From Nitrosopumilus sp. K4 (GTDB lineage: Archaea > Thermoproteota > Nitrososphaeria > Nitrososphaerales > Nitrosopumilaceae), in contig NZ_CP067007.1 in the NCBI RefSeq assembly GCF_018128925.1, positions 534,164 to 598,163 of the forward strand: a stretch of 64,000 nt of DNA. Reading direction: 5' to 3'. The notes under the pieces are model-generated. The model had not been told where the DNA came from and did not search any database. It was given only the letters and a program-made list of their open reading frames with translations. The position numbers were made by a program, and so were the translations under genes. Positions 8,657 to 16,516 of this stretch are shown in pieces (the stretch's first letter is position 1; each line of letters begins with the position of its first letter).

Positions 8657-9157
8657 TTAATCAAAATAATCTATTGGGATGTTTTGAAAATCGCCATTTG
8701 GCAATACTCTTCTAATTGTGATTGGGATCACTCTTTGTTCAAGCTCTTCCATTGCGATGTCTAGTGAGATTCTTGCAGTTTTTGGAATTGGAATAAATGG
8801 TGGTGCTCCTTGTGATAGCTGCAGTGCCCTTGCACCCATAATTCTTGCTTTTTCAAATCGTGTTAATGTTGGTGGTCCTATTGTGATTTTTCCTTTTTCA
8901 CATGGGATTTCAATTGGTTCATGTTCTTCGATGGTTTCTACAACTTCTCTACTTTCAATTTCTTTAATTCTCTTCTCAAGATTCTCTTGTTCTTTCTCAC
9001 TTAGTGGTTCTTTACCGTCTTTTTTCTCAATTAATTTTCTATATGTGTCCAGTGCCTTGTTTAATCCAGCATTTACTTCTGGTTCAACCTCTCCTGCTTC
9101 GATATCTGTGGTCTCTTCAACAGGCTCTACTAACTCAGTTTCGTTTGCATCAGACAA
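8657..9157 (-). CDS. rpoK: DNA-directed RNA polymerase subunit K (omega homologue) with long acidic N-terminal extension
   Basis: The C-terminal 70 residues are a clear RpoK/Rpb6 domain: LTRFEKARIMGARALQLSQGAPP, a proline-rich turn, then ARISLDIAMEELEQRVIPITIRR. RpoK assembles on the large subunit and stabilises RNA polymerase. Archaeal RpoK is usually about 60-90 residues; here the best start (TTG 9157) gives 166, with about 90 extra residues that are Glu-rich and probably helical (residues 25-75). Longer starts would run antisense across the neighbouring divergent gene and are unlikely. It shares a 52-base intergenic promoter with the cyclophilin-like gene. Confidence 0.9.
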   Translation of the reverse strand: MSDANETELVEPVEETTDIEAGEVEPEVNAGLNKALDTYRKLIEKKDGKEPLSEKEQENLEKRIKEIESREVVETIEEHEPIEIPCEKGKITIGPPTLTRFEKARIMGARALQLSQGAPPFIPIPKTARISLDIAMEELEQRVIPITIRRVLPNGDFQNIPIDYFD

Positions 9158-9209
9158 GTACCAAAACGTTCTCAAAGCGTTATATAATCCAATATTTTTA
9201 AAGTACGAA
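9158..9209. promoter_or_regulatory. Compact divergent promoter between rpoK and the cyclophilin-like gene
   Basis: Only 52 bases separate the two start codons. On the plus strand tatataat (9181-9188) lies about 25 bases before the TTG at 9210. On the minus strand tttaaaaat (9193-9201) lies 36 or more bases before the TTG at 9157. The two start choices and the two TATA-like boxes support each other. Transcription of the plus gene would be leaderless. Confidence 0.5.
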
Positions 9210-9596
9210 TTGAGTTCACCATCAGTCTCACGAAAGCAGCTTATTTTGGAAATTAGGGGGAAAACAAAGATCAAATGTGATCTAAAACGACATCTTTCAC
9301 CTAGAACCGTTGGTACTATCATGAGATCATTGCCATTAGAAGGAAATGCCCATCTTCTGGGAAAAAGTATTGCATATTTTGAGACAGCAGTTGATTCTGG
9401 AATTGAGCGAGCAAGAACGGAATTCAAAAAAGGTGACATTGCATTTTTACCCTCATCTGGCAGCATCTGTTTTTTTATTGGAAATGCTGAACCTGGTAAA
9501 TCTATGACTCCAATTGGTAAGGTTATTGAAAATATTGAAGGATTAGGTGATGTAAAATCTGGAGATATTTTTTGTCTCTATGAGGAGACTGCTTGA
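9210..9596 (+). CDS. Cyclophilin-like (TM1367-type) protein
   Basis: A 128-residue protein from TTG 9210. The run from KQLILEIRG through YFETAVDSGIERAR, GDIAFLPSSGSICFFIG, and IGKVIENIEGLGDVKSGD matches the order of strands and glycine turns in the small cyclophilin-like fold first seen in Thermotoga TM1367. Members are thought to be related to peptidyl-prolyl isomerases but no activity is established. A longer reading frame continues upstream, but that part is antisense to rpoK. The 3' end overlaps rps25e by 19 bases on the opposite strand. Confidence 0.75.
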   Translation: MSSPSVSRKQLILEIRGKTKIKCDLKRHLSPRTVGTIMRSLPLEGNAHLLGKSIAYFETAVDSGIERARTEFKKGDIAFLPSSGSICFFIGNAEPGKSMTPIGKVIENIEGLGDVKSGDIFCLYEETA

Positions 9597-9865
9597 TAGA
9601 TGTAATGTCCACTGTAACCGCCAACACGTTTTACAGTTCCTTTTTTTGTTGCATCTCTTAGAAATGCATTTGCTGCAGAAATTTTAACCCCTGTCTGTCT
9701 TGCTAATTCTTGGATAGTTACAACTTTTGCATTTTTGATAATTTTCATTGCTTGATCTTCTTTTACCATAACTGTGATTTCTGCTTTTGGCGAACCACCC
9801 TCTCCTTTGTCTTTCTTTCCTTTAGAACCTGATTTCTCTTGATTAGGTTTTTTAGCTCCTGCCAT
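9578..9865 (-). CDS. rps25e: 30S ribosomal protein S25e
   Basis: A 95-residue basic protein from ATG 9865 (MAGAKKPNQ). A lysine-rich disordered tail (residues 1-35) is followed by a winged-helix core with TIQELARQTGVKISAANAFLRDA and KRVGGYSGHYIYQ, the diagnostic S25e end. It is part of the small ribosomal subunit and has no bacterial counterpart. The longer upstream frame (to 9955) encodes a hydrophobic stretch unlike S25e and is rejected. Confidence 0.93.
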   Translation of the reverse strand: MAGAKKPNQEKSGSKGKKDKGEGGSPKAEITVMVKEDQAMKIIKNAKVVTIQELARQTGVKISAANAFLRDATKKGTVKRVGGYSGHYIYQAVSS

Positions 9866-9972
9866 ATTTCCTCTGAAAAATATTCCTCTTATAAACGATG
9901 AACCAATCTGAAACTGGCTGAAAACAAATGATTGATTTTCAAATATAAATAACATTGCTTCTCTCTCAAATC

Positions 9973-10185
9973 ATGGGTATTGTTTCAAAAGGAGCTAAAT
10001 GCAATGTTGAAGGTTGTGATAAGGATGGCACACGTTCACTAAATACTACTAAAGTTGAAAATGCTGGACTGCGTGTAAATTCCACAGGTAAAAAAACAGT
10101 CCTTTGTAAAGATCATTATAAAGAATACAAAAAAGAATCTAAAGATGACCGAGATCTAGAACGTGCTAGATATGATAAATTTTAG
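9973..10185 (+). CDS. Small probable zinc-binding protein
   Basis: A 70-residue basic protein from ATG 9973. Cys10 and Cys15 (CNVEGC), then Cys45 and His48 (LCKDHYKEYKK) could form a treble-clef-like zinc site. The C-terminus is highly charged and helical (KESKDDRDLERARYDKF). Size, charge and position next to S25e suggest a ribosome- or nucleic-acid-associated role, which is inference. Its stop overlaps the stop of the converging deoxyhypusine synthase gene. Confidence 0.7.
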   Translation: MGIVSKGAKCNVEGCDKDGTRSLNTTKVENAGLRVNSTGKKTVLCKDHYKEYKKESKDDRDLERARYDKF

Positions 10186-11411
10186 TTCTTTTTTACTTTC
10201 TTTAATTTACTTCTAGTAATTCCCGGAGTTTTGAAATAATCTTTGCTAAGTTTTTCATAATACTTGTCTAGTTTTTTGTAAAGTCTCTTTGGCTTTCTTG
10301 CCTTTTGGTTACTCAGAACATACAATGCTAAAATTGGAAATGCAATAGTAGCATCCGCATAAACTGTAATCATGTCATGATGTGCATCTTGTACTTTACC
10401 CCAACTTTTTCCTTCTTGCAAAGTAGCTCCTGAAAGACCCCCTGTGTCTGGCCTTGCATCTGTGATTTGTATTACGTAATCTTGTCCTCCGTCATCTCTT
10501 CTTAAAATCTGGTCAAGTAATGGTCCTGTTTGCTGTGCTGTGTTTTTTGGAACACCTCCTCCAAGTTCTAAGATTCCTGATTTTTTTGAATTATACAAAA
10601 TTGATGCCTGCTCTATTATTTCTTTGACAAAATCCAAACTATACACTTTGTTTTGCAGTCTATGTACTGCCAAATTTAACGCAAGTGATGAATCCTTCAT
10701 TGTTGAGATGTACACTGGGACATCATATTCGTATGCTGCAGTAATAAAGCTCTTTTCTGGATGCTTTGCTTTTTCTTTACTTATTTTTCCCATCATATTA
10801 CAAAATTCTGCAGTTGTAAATGGCTTGTCAGTGAACTTATCTTCAAACATTTTTTGAATAATTTGATCTTCTGCTTCTAATGTTTCATAGAATTTTATGT
10901 ATATGTCTCTAATTCTAACAATTTCGTTCTCATAAAGTTTCATATCATCTACATCAAAATGCCCTTGCTTTACTGGTAATCCCCATGCAAAATGATCTTC
11001 ATGATAAACATTTGCCCCTGTTGTGATAATCCAATCAATGAATCCTCGCTCGATTAATGTTTTGATAATTCCTCCAAATCCTACTGGCGTCATTGCACCT
11101 GAAACTGTAAGGCAAATAGTTGCATCATCTTTGATCATTTTTGCAAATAATTTCGCTGCTTCTCCTAACTGCCTTCCATTATATCCTGAACTTGCAAAAA
11201 CATCTACAAGTTGCTCGATTGTCATTTTAGGGTCTAGTTTAATGTGAGGTATGTTTTTACCATGAAATTTGTGTGGGTCCACTTTGTCAAATAAAAAATC
11301 CGAGTAAATATTGCTTGTGATTGGTTTTTTAAAATTTAATTTTACACTTGAAAAATATAATGTCTTAAACCCATTTCTTCTTTCTAAAATAGCCGTATAA
11401 CGCAAATGCAA
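10182..11411 (-). CDS. dys: Deoxyhypusine synthase family protein
   Basis: A protein of up to 409 residues. Family marks: SGAMTPVGFGG and TTGANVYHEDHF (NAD-binding region), LELGGGVPKN with the lysine (Lys289) that forms the enzyme-imine intermediate, DARPDTGGLSG, SWGKV, and YADATIAFPIL. The enzyme transfers the butylamine part of spermidine to a lysine of initiation factor aIF5A. The 5' end overlaps the upstream transporter gene by 47 bases; a GTG at 11282 would give 366 residues but would drop a plausible TSNIYSDFLFDKVDPHKF start, so the true start is unsettled. Downstream in a likely operon with the two transporter genes. A homospermidine synthase-like paralogue is an alternative. Confidence 0.85.
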   Translation of the reverse strand: MHLRYTAILERRNGFKTLYFSSVKLNFKKPITSNIYSDFLFDKVDPHKFHGKNIPHIKLDPKMTIEQLVDVFASSGYNGRQLGEAAKLFAKMIKDDATICLTVSGAMTPVGFGGIIKTLIERGFIDWIITTGANVYHEDHFAWGLPVKQGHFDVDDMKLYENEIVRIRDIYIKFYETLEAEDQIIQKMFEDKFTDKPFTTAEFCNMMGKISKEKAKHPEKSFITAAYEYDVPVYISTMKDSSLALNLAVHRLQNKVYSLDFVKEIIEQASILYNSKKSGILELGGGVPKNTAQQTGPLLDQILRRDDGGQDYVIQITDARPDTGGLSGATLQEGKSWGKVQDAHHDMITVYADATIAFPILALYVLSNQKARKPKRLYKKLDKYYEKLSKDYFKTPGITRSKLKKVKKN

Positions 11412-13008
11412 TAACTGACATTAAAATTAGAACCAATGGATATGCTACAGGTGATGACAATTCGGGCATATGTTGAAAATTCATTCCATATACGCCTGCC
11501 ACAAATGTGATTGGAATGAAGATTGATGCAATTATAGTCAATGTTTTCATTACTTCATTCATCTTATTGCTAACACTTGATAGATAAGTGTCTAGCATTC
11601 CTCCTACGACATCTCGTAATCCTTCAATTGTATCTATTACTTGAACAATGTGATTATAGGAATCTCTGAGATATGTTTTGGTCTCTTCTTGTATCAGCTC
11701 ATTGGTGCTTCTTTGTAGATTGTCTAGTACTTCTCTTGCAGGCCAAATTGATTTTCTAAGTAAAATCATCTGCCTTTTTAGTAATTGGAGGCTTTGCAGT
11801 GTCTTTGGTGTGGGGTTTGTCATAAGTTCATCTTCTAACCCTTCAGAAATATCACTAATTTTCTCTAACACCAAAAAATAACTGTCTACGACTGCATCAA
11901 GTAGTGCATATGTTAGATAATCACTCTTTCTTTGTCTGATTGTTCCTATGTTATCTCTTATTCTTTTTCTGATTTGTTCAAAAAAGTCTTGTTCTATCTC
12001 TTGAAAAGAAACAATGTGATCTTTAGATAATATGAATGAAATTTGCTCCAGTTCGATTTTACCTTTTTCTTCATTAAAATGTGGCATTTTTAACATCAAG
12101 AAAATATACTCTTCTGATGTTTCAATTGATGGCCTAAGGTCTGTATTCATGATGTTTGCTTGATGTAGGGCATGTAATTCCATCGCATCTCCAAATTTTT
12201 TGATAATTTCTGGATCATGTATTCCGATTACGTTTATCCACGATACATTGGATTTTACTTTTGATTCTAAACATCTTTCAATTGTTGTATCTTGTTCTTC
12301 AGAGATGTTTTCTTTATCATATTCGATTAAATCTATTCTGATTTTTTCAACTTTTCTTTCCCCTATGTGAACTAATTCTCCTGGTCGTAATCCTATTGTA
12401 TCTGCTATTGTTGTTCTTTCTGATTTATTTTTACTGAGGATTTTTGAAATTCGTGTGATGTCACTAACTCCAAACTCCTTTGTAATTTCTGAAACTTTTG
12501 CAATTTTAGATGATACTCCAACTATGATGAACCCTGTGATTATTGAAAATATTATGCTAAAGTAAAATGGAATGAAATTTCCTTCGATTGCAGATTCATA
12601 AATTGCCTGAACATCAGCCGCTGTGTTCTGTGGGATGAATAACCCTATGATTGTATCTGTTAAGAAAAACATTACAGAAATTATTGCACCTATGACAATT
12701 GCAGTTACAATTGAAATTTTTGGCGGGATGTTGATATTCTCTTCTTTCCTATACGGAGAGAAAAATTTTTTATTTTTTACAATCAACAAAGCTATTCCGG
12801 TTATGATGATTGTTGATATTATCCACCATGTAATCAGTAATACTCCTTCTGAATCTGCTTTTTCAAGACCTAAAAAAAGATCTGATATGTTACCTGTTAA
12901 TGGAATTGACAAAATTGATGTAGCAATTGCCACTACGATTTGATATATGAATGCAAAAAGAAATCCTATTGAGAGCCGATTAATTATAATTCCTACAGTG
13001 CTGTTCAA
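11365..13008 (-). CDS. CorA-type magnesium transporter with extra N-terminal membrane domain
   Basis: A 547-residue protein. The C-terminal 350 residues are CorA: a soluble alpha/beta part with SFILSKDHIVSFQE, a long stalk helix, and two last helices with the selectivity motif YGMNF at residues 507-511. The first 175 or so residues hold four hydrophobic helices that ordinary CorA lacks, followed by a linker with a KILSKNKSERTTIADTIG segment. Start TTG 13008. The gene is 32 bases after the CNNM-type gene, so the two probably form a unit for divalent-cation traffic. Cobalt or zinc transport is also possible for this family. Confidence 0.85.
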   Translation of the reverse strand: MNSTVGIIINRLSIGFLFAFIYQIVVAIATSILSIPLTGNISDLFLGLEKADSEGVLLITWWIISTIIITGIALLIVKNKKFFSPYRKEENINIPPKISIVTAIVIGAIISVMFFLTDTIIGLFIPQNTAADVQAIYESAIEGNFIPFYFSIIFSIITGFIIVGVSSKIAKVSEITKEFGVSDITRISKILSKNKSERTTIADTIGLRPGELVHIGERKVEKIRIDLIEYDKENISEEQDTTIERCLESKVKSNVSWINVIGIHDPEIIKKFGDAMELHALHQANIMNTDLRPSIETSEEYIFLMLKMPHFNEEKGKIELEQISFILSKDHIVSFQEIEQDFFEQIRKRIRDNIGTIRQRKSDYLTYALLDAVVDSYFLVLEKISDISEGLEDELMTNPTPKTLQSLQLLKRQMILLRKSIWPAREVLDNLQRSTNELIQEETKTYLRDSYNHIVQVIDTIEGLRDVVGGMLDTYLSSVSNKMNEVMKTLTIIASIFIPITFVAGVYGMNFQHMPELSSPVAYPLVLILMSVIAFALYGYFRKKKWV

Positions 13009-13040
13009 TCTGTTTTATGATGATTCTGGATGTTAAAAAA

Positions 13041-14060
13041 CTAAGATTTTGTCTCAGGCTGGCTTTGCTGCTTTGATTCTCCCATGATGTCTCCCACAAT
13101 TTCTTCTAATAGATCCTCTATTGTGACAAGTCCCACTGTTTTGTTATTTTTATCATGCACAATTGCCATATGTAGATCCTTCTTCTTTAGTTCTACTAAC
13201 AAATTACTGATTCTGTTCTTTGAATTTACAAAAAATGGTTTTCGTGCAATTTGCTTTAATTTGGTATTTTTGTATTCTTTTTCTGGTAGATGTGAGATGT
13301 CCCAAATGTGTATTATTCCTATAATGTCTTCTGATGTCTGTTCAAAAATTGGAATTCTTGAAAATCCTTTTTCTTTGATCTCTGAGATCACTTTTGATAC
13401 TGTTAGTTCTCCATCAAGTGAAAAAATTTGGCTCTTTGGAGTCATTACGTCTTTGATTGGCTGATCATCAAATTCTAATGCATTTCTAACCAGTTCAAAT
13501 TCTTCTTTTTCGATTGCTTTTTCTTCATATCCTAGTTCTGCCACTTCTTTGATTTCTTCTTCAGTAATTGGTCTTGGCTTTACTATGTGACCTCCAGAAA
13601 ATCTCAATATTCCTCTGATGATTAACTCTAAAATTTTTACAAATGGGTACATCAAATAGGTAAATACTAAAAGCACTCCTGAAAATTTTAGTGATATTTT
13701 TTCTGGATTTACATTAGAGTATGTTTTTGGGAGAATTTCTCCAAATAACAAAATTACAAATGTCATCACTCCTATTGCTATTCCTACCCCTTGATCCCCT
13801 AGTAATTTTATTGCAACATCGGCAGCTAGTATTGAAGATGCAACATTTACCAATGTATTTCCAAGATTTACACTGGCAGTCATCATTCCTGGATTCATCT
13901 TTAGTTTGTAAAGTGGAGATGCTCCTGGAACTTTCTTTTTGTAAAGCCTGATTACTTTTGAGCGTCTAACTCCTACGATTGCAATTTCTAAACCACTGAA
14001 TAATGCATATAATCCTATGAGAATTACGATGAGAATTATCTCAATTTGAACAAGTTCCAA
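13041..14060 (-). CDS. CNNM/CorC-type transporter (DUF21 membrane domain plus CBS pair)
   Basis: A 339-residue protein. Residues 1-165 are the DUF21 membrane domain (LIGLYALFSGLEIAIVGVRR at the start, then GEILPKTYSNVNPE). Residues about 200-320 form two CBS modules (KDVMTPKSQIFSL... and ...AIVHDKNNKTVGLVTIEDLLEEIVGDI). Such proteins export or regulate magnesium, with adenine nucleotides bound by the CBS pair. The HlyC/CorC C-terminal domain of many bacterial relatives is missing. First gene of a probable operon with the CorA-type gene and deoxyhypusine synthase. Confidence 0.88.
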   Translation of the reverse strand: MELVQIEIILIVILIGLYALFSGLEIAIVGVRRSKVIRLYKKKVPGASPLYKLKMNPGMMTASVNLGNTLVNVASSILAADVAIKLLGDQGVGIAIGVMTFVILLFGEILPKTYSNVNPEKISLKFSGVLLVFTYLMYPFVKILELIIRGILRFSGGHIVKPRPITEEEIKEVAELGYEEKAIEKEEFELVRNALEFDDQPIKDVMTPKSQIFSLDGELTVSKVISEIKEKGFSRIPIFEQTSEDIIGIIHIWDISHLPEKEYKNTKLKQIARKPFFVNSKNRISNLLVELKKKDLHMAIVHDKNNKTVGLVTIEDLLEEIVGDIMGESKQQSQPETKS

Positions 14061-14104
14061 CTACTGGCATTTACTTTGAGAGAAGTTAAATGATTTTTTG
14101 AATT

Positions 14105-14884
14105 TCATTGTTGAAAATATTGAGAACAAAACAACTCTAATGATTTTTCAAAATTTTTGTTTAATTTTTTGAGGTGTGATGGATCGATTATTCTTTTGGT
14201 TTCATTGAACCATGGTTTATTTAAATACAGACTCCTGTTCATCTCTATTTGTATCCATGGAATGGGATTGTTTCCGTATGTTCTTGTAATATATCCTCCT
14301 TGAAAAGGGTCGTTTAAGAAAATCTCTTTTCTTTCAATTGAAAATGATTTTGAAATACAGTCTGCTAAAAAATTAATCATTTCGTTTGACGCTGTTTTGC
14401 CATCTTGATTTGAAATACAAAAAAGAGGCCGTTCTTTTTTGTCTCCGTCTGGAGAAATATCTGGAGCAACTGCTGCCATAGAATGACAATCCAAACATAG
14501 TTTTAGATCTTTGTCTTTGATACTTTTCAAAATTAATTTATGGTATGGCTTGTAATATGTTTCAATCAATACTCTTCTTAATTCTTCATCTGGTTCTTTT
14601 CTTTTTGAATAAATTGGTTTTTGATAACAAGTTGAACTTTTAATTACTCCGTCAGGATTATTTGGCGGTAAGTCTTCTGGTGCGCGATTAAGATCAACAA
14701 ATGCTCTTGCAATGTCTGTCTTTATTACTTTCTTTACTTTGTCCTTCAAATCATAAATCTCTATTACAAATGGGTCTGAATCGTTAAAGAGATCCTTGTC
14801 AGTTATGCATAGATTGTTTATGATCTCTTTTGGCTTTGTTGCTCCTCCATGTGGAATGGAAAGTAGGATTGGAAGTTTTTTCAT
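14105..14884 (-). CDS. N-formylglutamate amidohydrolase family protein
   Basis: A 259-residue protein. The N-terminal SIPHGG, the DIARAFVDLNRAPEDLPPN segment, and LCLDCHSMA are the conserved motifs of the FGase family; the His and Asp/Glu in them bind zinc. In bacteria the enzyme (HutG) frees glutamate from N-formylglutamate in histidine breakdown. No other hut gene is seen here. The ATG at 14884 directly follows the stop of the gamma-glutamyltransferase gene, so the two must be co-transcribed. The actual substrate may be another N-acyl glutamate or peptide. Confidence 0.85.
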   Translation of the reverse strand: MKKLPILLSIPHGGATKPKEIINNLCITDKDLFNDSDPFVIEIYDLKDKVKKVIKTDIARAFVDLNRAPEDLPPNNPDGVIKSSTCYQKPIYSKRKEPDEELRRVLIETYYKPYHKLILKSIKDKDLKLCLDCHSMAAVAPDISPDGDKKERPLFCISNQDGKTASNEMINFLADCISKSFSIERKEIFLNDPFQGGYITRTYGNNPIPWIQIEMNRSLYLNKPWFNETKRIIDPSHLKKLNKNFEKSLELFCSQYFQQ

Positions 14885-16516
14885 TTATATTCCTTCAGAT
14901 GTTCCGTCTCTTCTTACTTCTGCTACTCCTTGAAATCCATCTTGAGTTTGACATTTCATTGTTGCATGTATTGCTCCGTGATAAAATGAAAAACGTTCTT
15001 TTTTAGAAATTTTGTAACCAATACTACTTAGATAATTGACTGTGTTTTCATTAAACCCTCCTTCTTCTATGCTTAGGATTCCTGAAATTGAACAATGAAA
15101 TCGTGGTCTTTGAATTGCTTCATTCATTGGCAAATTTCCATCGATAATCCTTGATAGAAAATGGCTTATCGCAGAAAATATTCTCTGGCTTCCAGGACTG
15201 CCAATAACCATCCATAATCTGTTGTCATGAAATACTAATGCTGGGCTTACTGAAGTCCATGGATTTGAATTTGGTCTAATATAATATGGGTGATTCATGT
15301 TTTTGTATTCAAAGGCAGACATGTAATTATTGTAAAGGAACCCAAATCCTTCCGCAGCTGCCTTTGAACCGTATGCTAATTCTATTGATTGTGTAATCCC
15401 GACTGCATTCCCATCTTTGTCCATTGTTGAAAGATGGGTTGTGTCTTCACCCCCAATATATTCTGGTTCTTCCATTGGCAGTGTTGCATCCATGTTGTTG
15501 CTAATTGATTCTGATAATTGTTTGGCAAATGATCTCTGGAGATGTAGTTTGTCTTGAATTTGATGATATGTGTGTGGATTAAATGGACGCTGAACTCTGT
15601 GTAGAAATGCTTTACGGAAAGTTTCAGCTACAAAATGATATGATTCTGGAGATGAACTCCTAAGAAATTTTGATGGTAGGTGGTTTAACATCATTAAAAC
15701 CAACAATAGTGTTCTTCCAGCTGCTGGTGGTGGAGGGGTATGAACTACAAAATGTCTGTATGCTCTATGAATTGTTGGTCTCTCTATTGGTTCTGGAATC
15801 CAAGAAAGATCTTCTTCTCTGATTAATCCTTTGTTGTTTATCATGTCTTGATGAATTTTTTTTGCAATCTGCCCGTGATAGAAAGATCGATATCCATGTG
15901 ATGATACTGTTTCTAACATTTCGGCTAATTCTTCTTGAACAAATCGATCCCCGATATCATATGGCACAAGACTGTCTTTGAGAAAATATTTTGCTCCTGA
16001 TTTTGATTTAACTTTGAAAAAATTTTCCAATTCTCTTACTTGTAAATTGTGCTGAAGTTTTGTGATTTTGTATCCTCTCTTTGCAATTCTAATTGATGGG
16101 GCAACTATTTTCTGCCATTCTAATCTCCCGTATCTTTCATGCAAATACCCGATAACTGCAAGTGTACTGGGTACAGTCGTTGCTCTGTACCCTATTAACC
16201 TTGAACGTTTCTTTGAGAATCTTGATGAATTTGCAAGTGATGGTGATCTACTTGAGCCGTCAATTGCAATGGGTTTTTTGTTAATATGTAAAATGGCCAT
16301 TGATTGACCTCCTATTCCTGACGCCTGAGGTTCGCATACACCAAGAGCTAATGCTGTGGCACATGCAGCATCGACTGCATTCCCATCTTTCTTTAGCATT
16401 TCAACCCCTGCTTTTGTTGCATCCGGGAATGCACTGGATACAATTCCCTGTTTTGAAACTGATGCTTTTTTGTCAAGTGACGGTGTGAATGTTTTTTCTA
16501 TTTTTTCAAGATTCAT
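14885..16516 (-). CDS. ggt: Gamma-glutamyltransferase family protein
   Basis: A 543-residue protein from ATG 16516. Family marks are SSAFPDATKAGVEMLKKDGNAVDAACATALALGV near the start, GGQSM, and the autocleavage site EDTTHLST, where the first Thr (about residue 359) would become the nucleophile of the small subunit. The later SPALVF and GSPGSQRI segments complete the gamma-glutamyl site. No signal peptide is visible, so unlike most bacterial enzymes it seems cytoplasmic. The 5' end overlaps the upstream ATP-grasp/M20 gene by 11 bases and the 3' end abuts the FGase gene. It may hydrolyse or transfer gamma-glutamyl groups made or used by its neighbours. Confidence 0.9.
   Translation of the reverse strand: MNLEKIEKTFTPSLDKKASVSKQGIVSSAFPDATKAGVEMLKKDGNAVDAACATALALGVCEPQASGIGGQSMAILHINKKPIAIDGSSRSPSLANSSRFSKKRSRLIGYRATTVPSTLAVIGYLHERYGRLEWQKIVAPSIRIAKRGYKITKLQHNLQVRELENFFKVKSKSGAKYFLKDSLVPYDIGDRFVQEELAEMLETVSSHGYRSFYHGQIAKKIHQDMINNKGLIREEDLSWIPEPIERPTIHRAYRHFVVHTPPPPAAGRTLLLVLMMLNHLPSKFLRSSSPESYHFVAETFRKAFLHRVQRPFNPHTYHQIQDKLHLQRSFAKQLSESISNNMDATLPMEEPEYIGGEDTTHLSTMDKDGNAVGITQSIELAYGSKAAAEGFGFLYNNYMSAFEYKNMNHPYYIRPNSNPWTSVSPALVFHDNRLWMVIGSPGSQRIFSAISHFLSRIIDGNLPMNEAIQRPRFHCSISGILSIEEGGFNENTVNYLSSIGYKISKKERFSFYHGAIHATMKCQTQDGFQGVAEVRRDGTSEGI

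Noticed and set aside
8718..9209. Long plus-strand frame continuing upstream of the cyclophilin-like gene
   Set aside because: It is antisense to the conserved rpoK gene, Ser-rich and without any domain; the real start of the plus gene is near 9210.
9158..9466. N-terminal extension of rpoK beyond 9157
   Set aside because: This part is antisense to the cyclophilin-like gene and does not resemble any RpoK; the TTG at 9157 fits the promoter.
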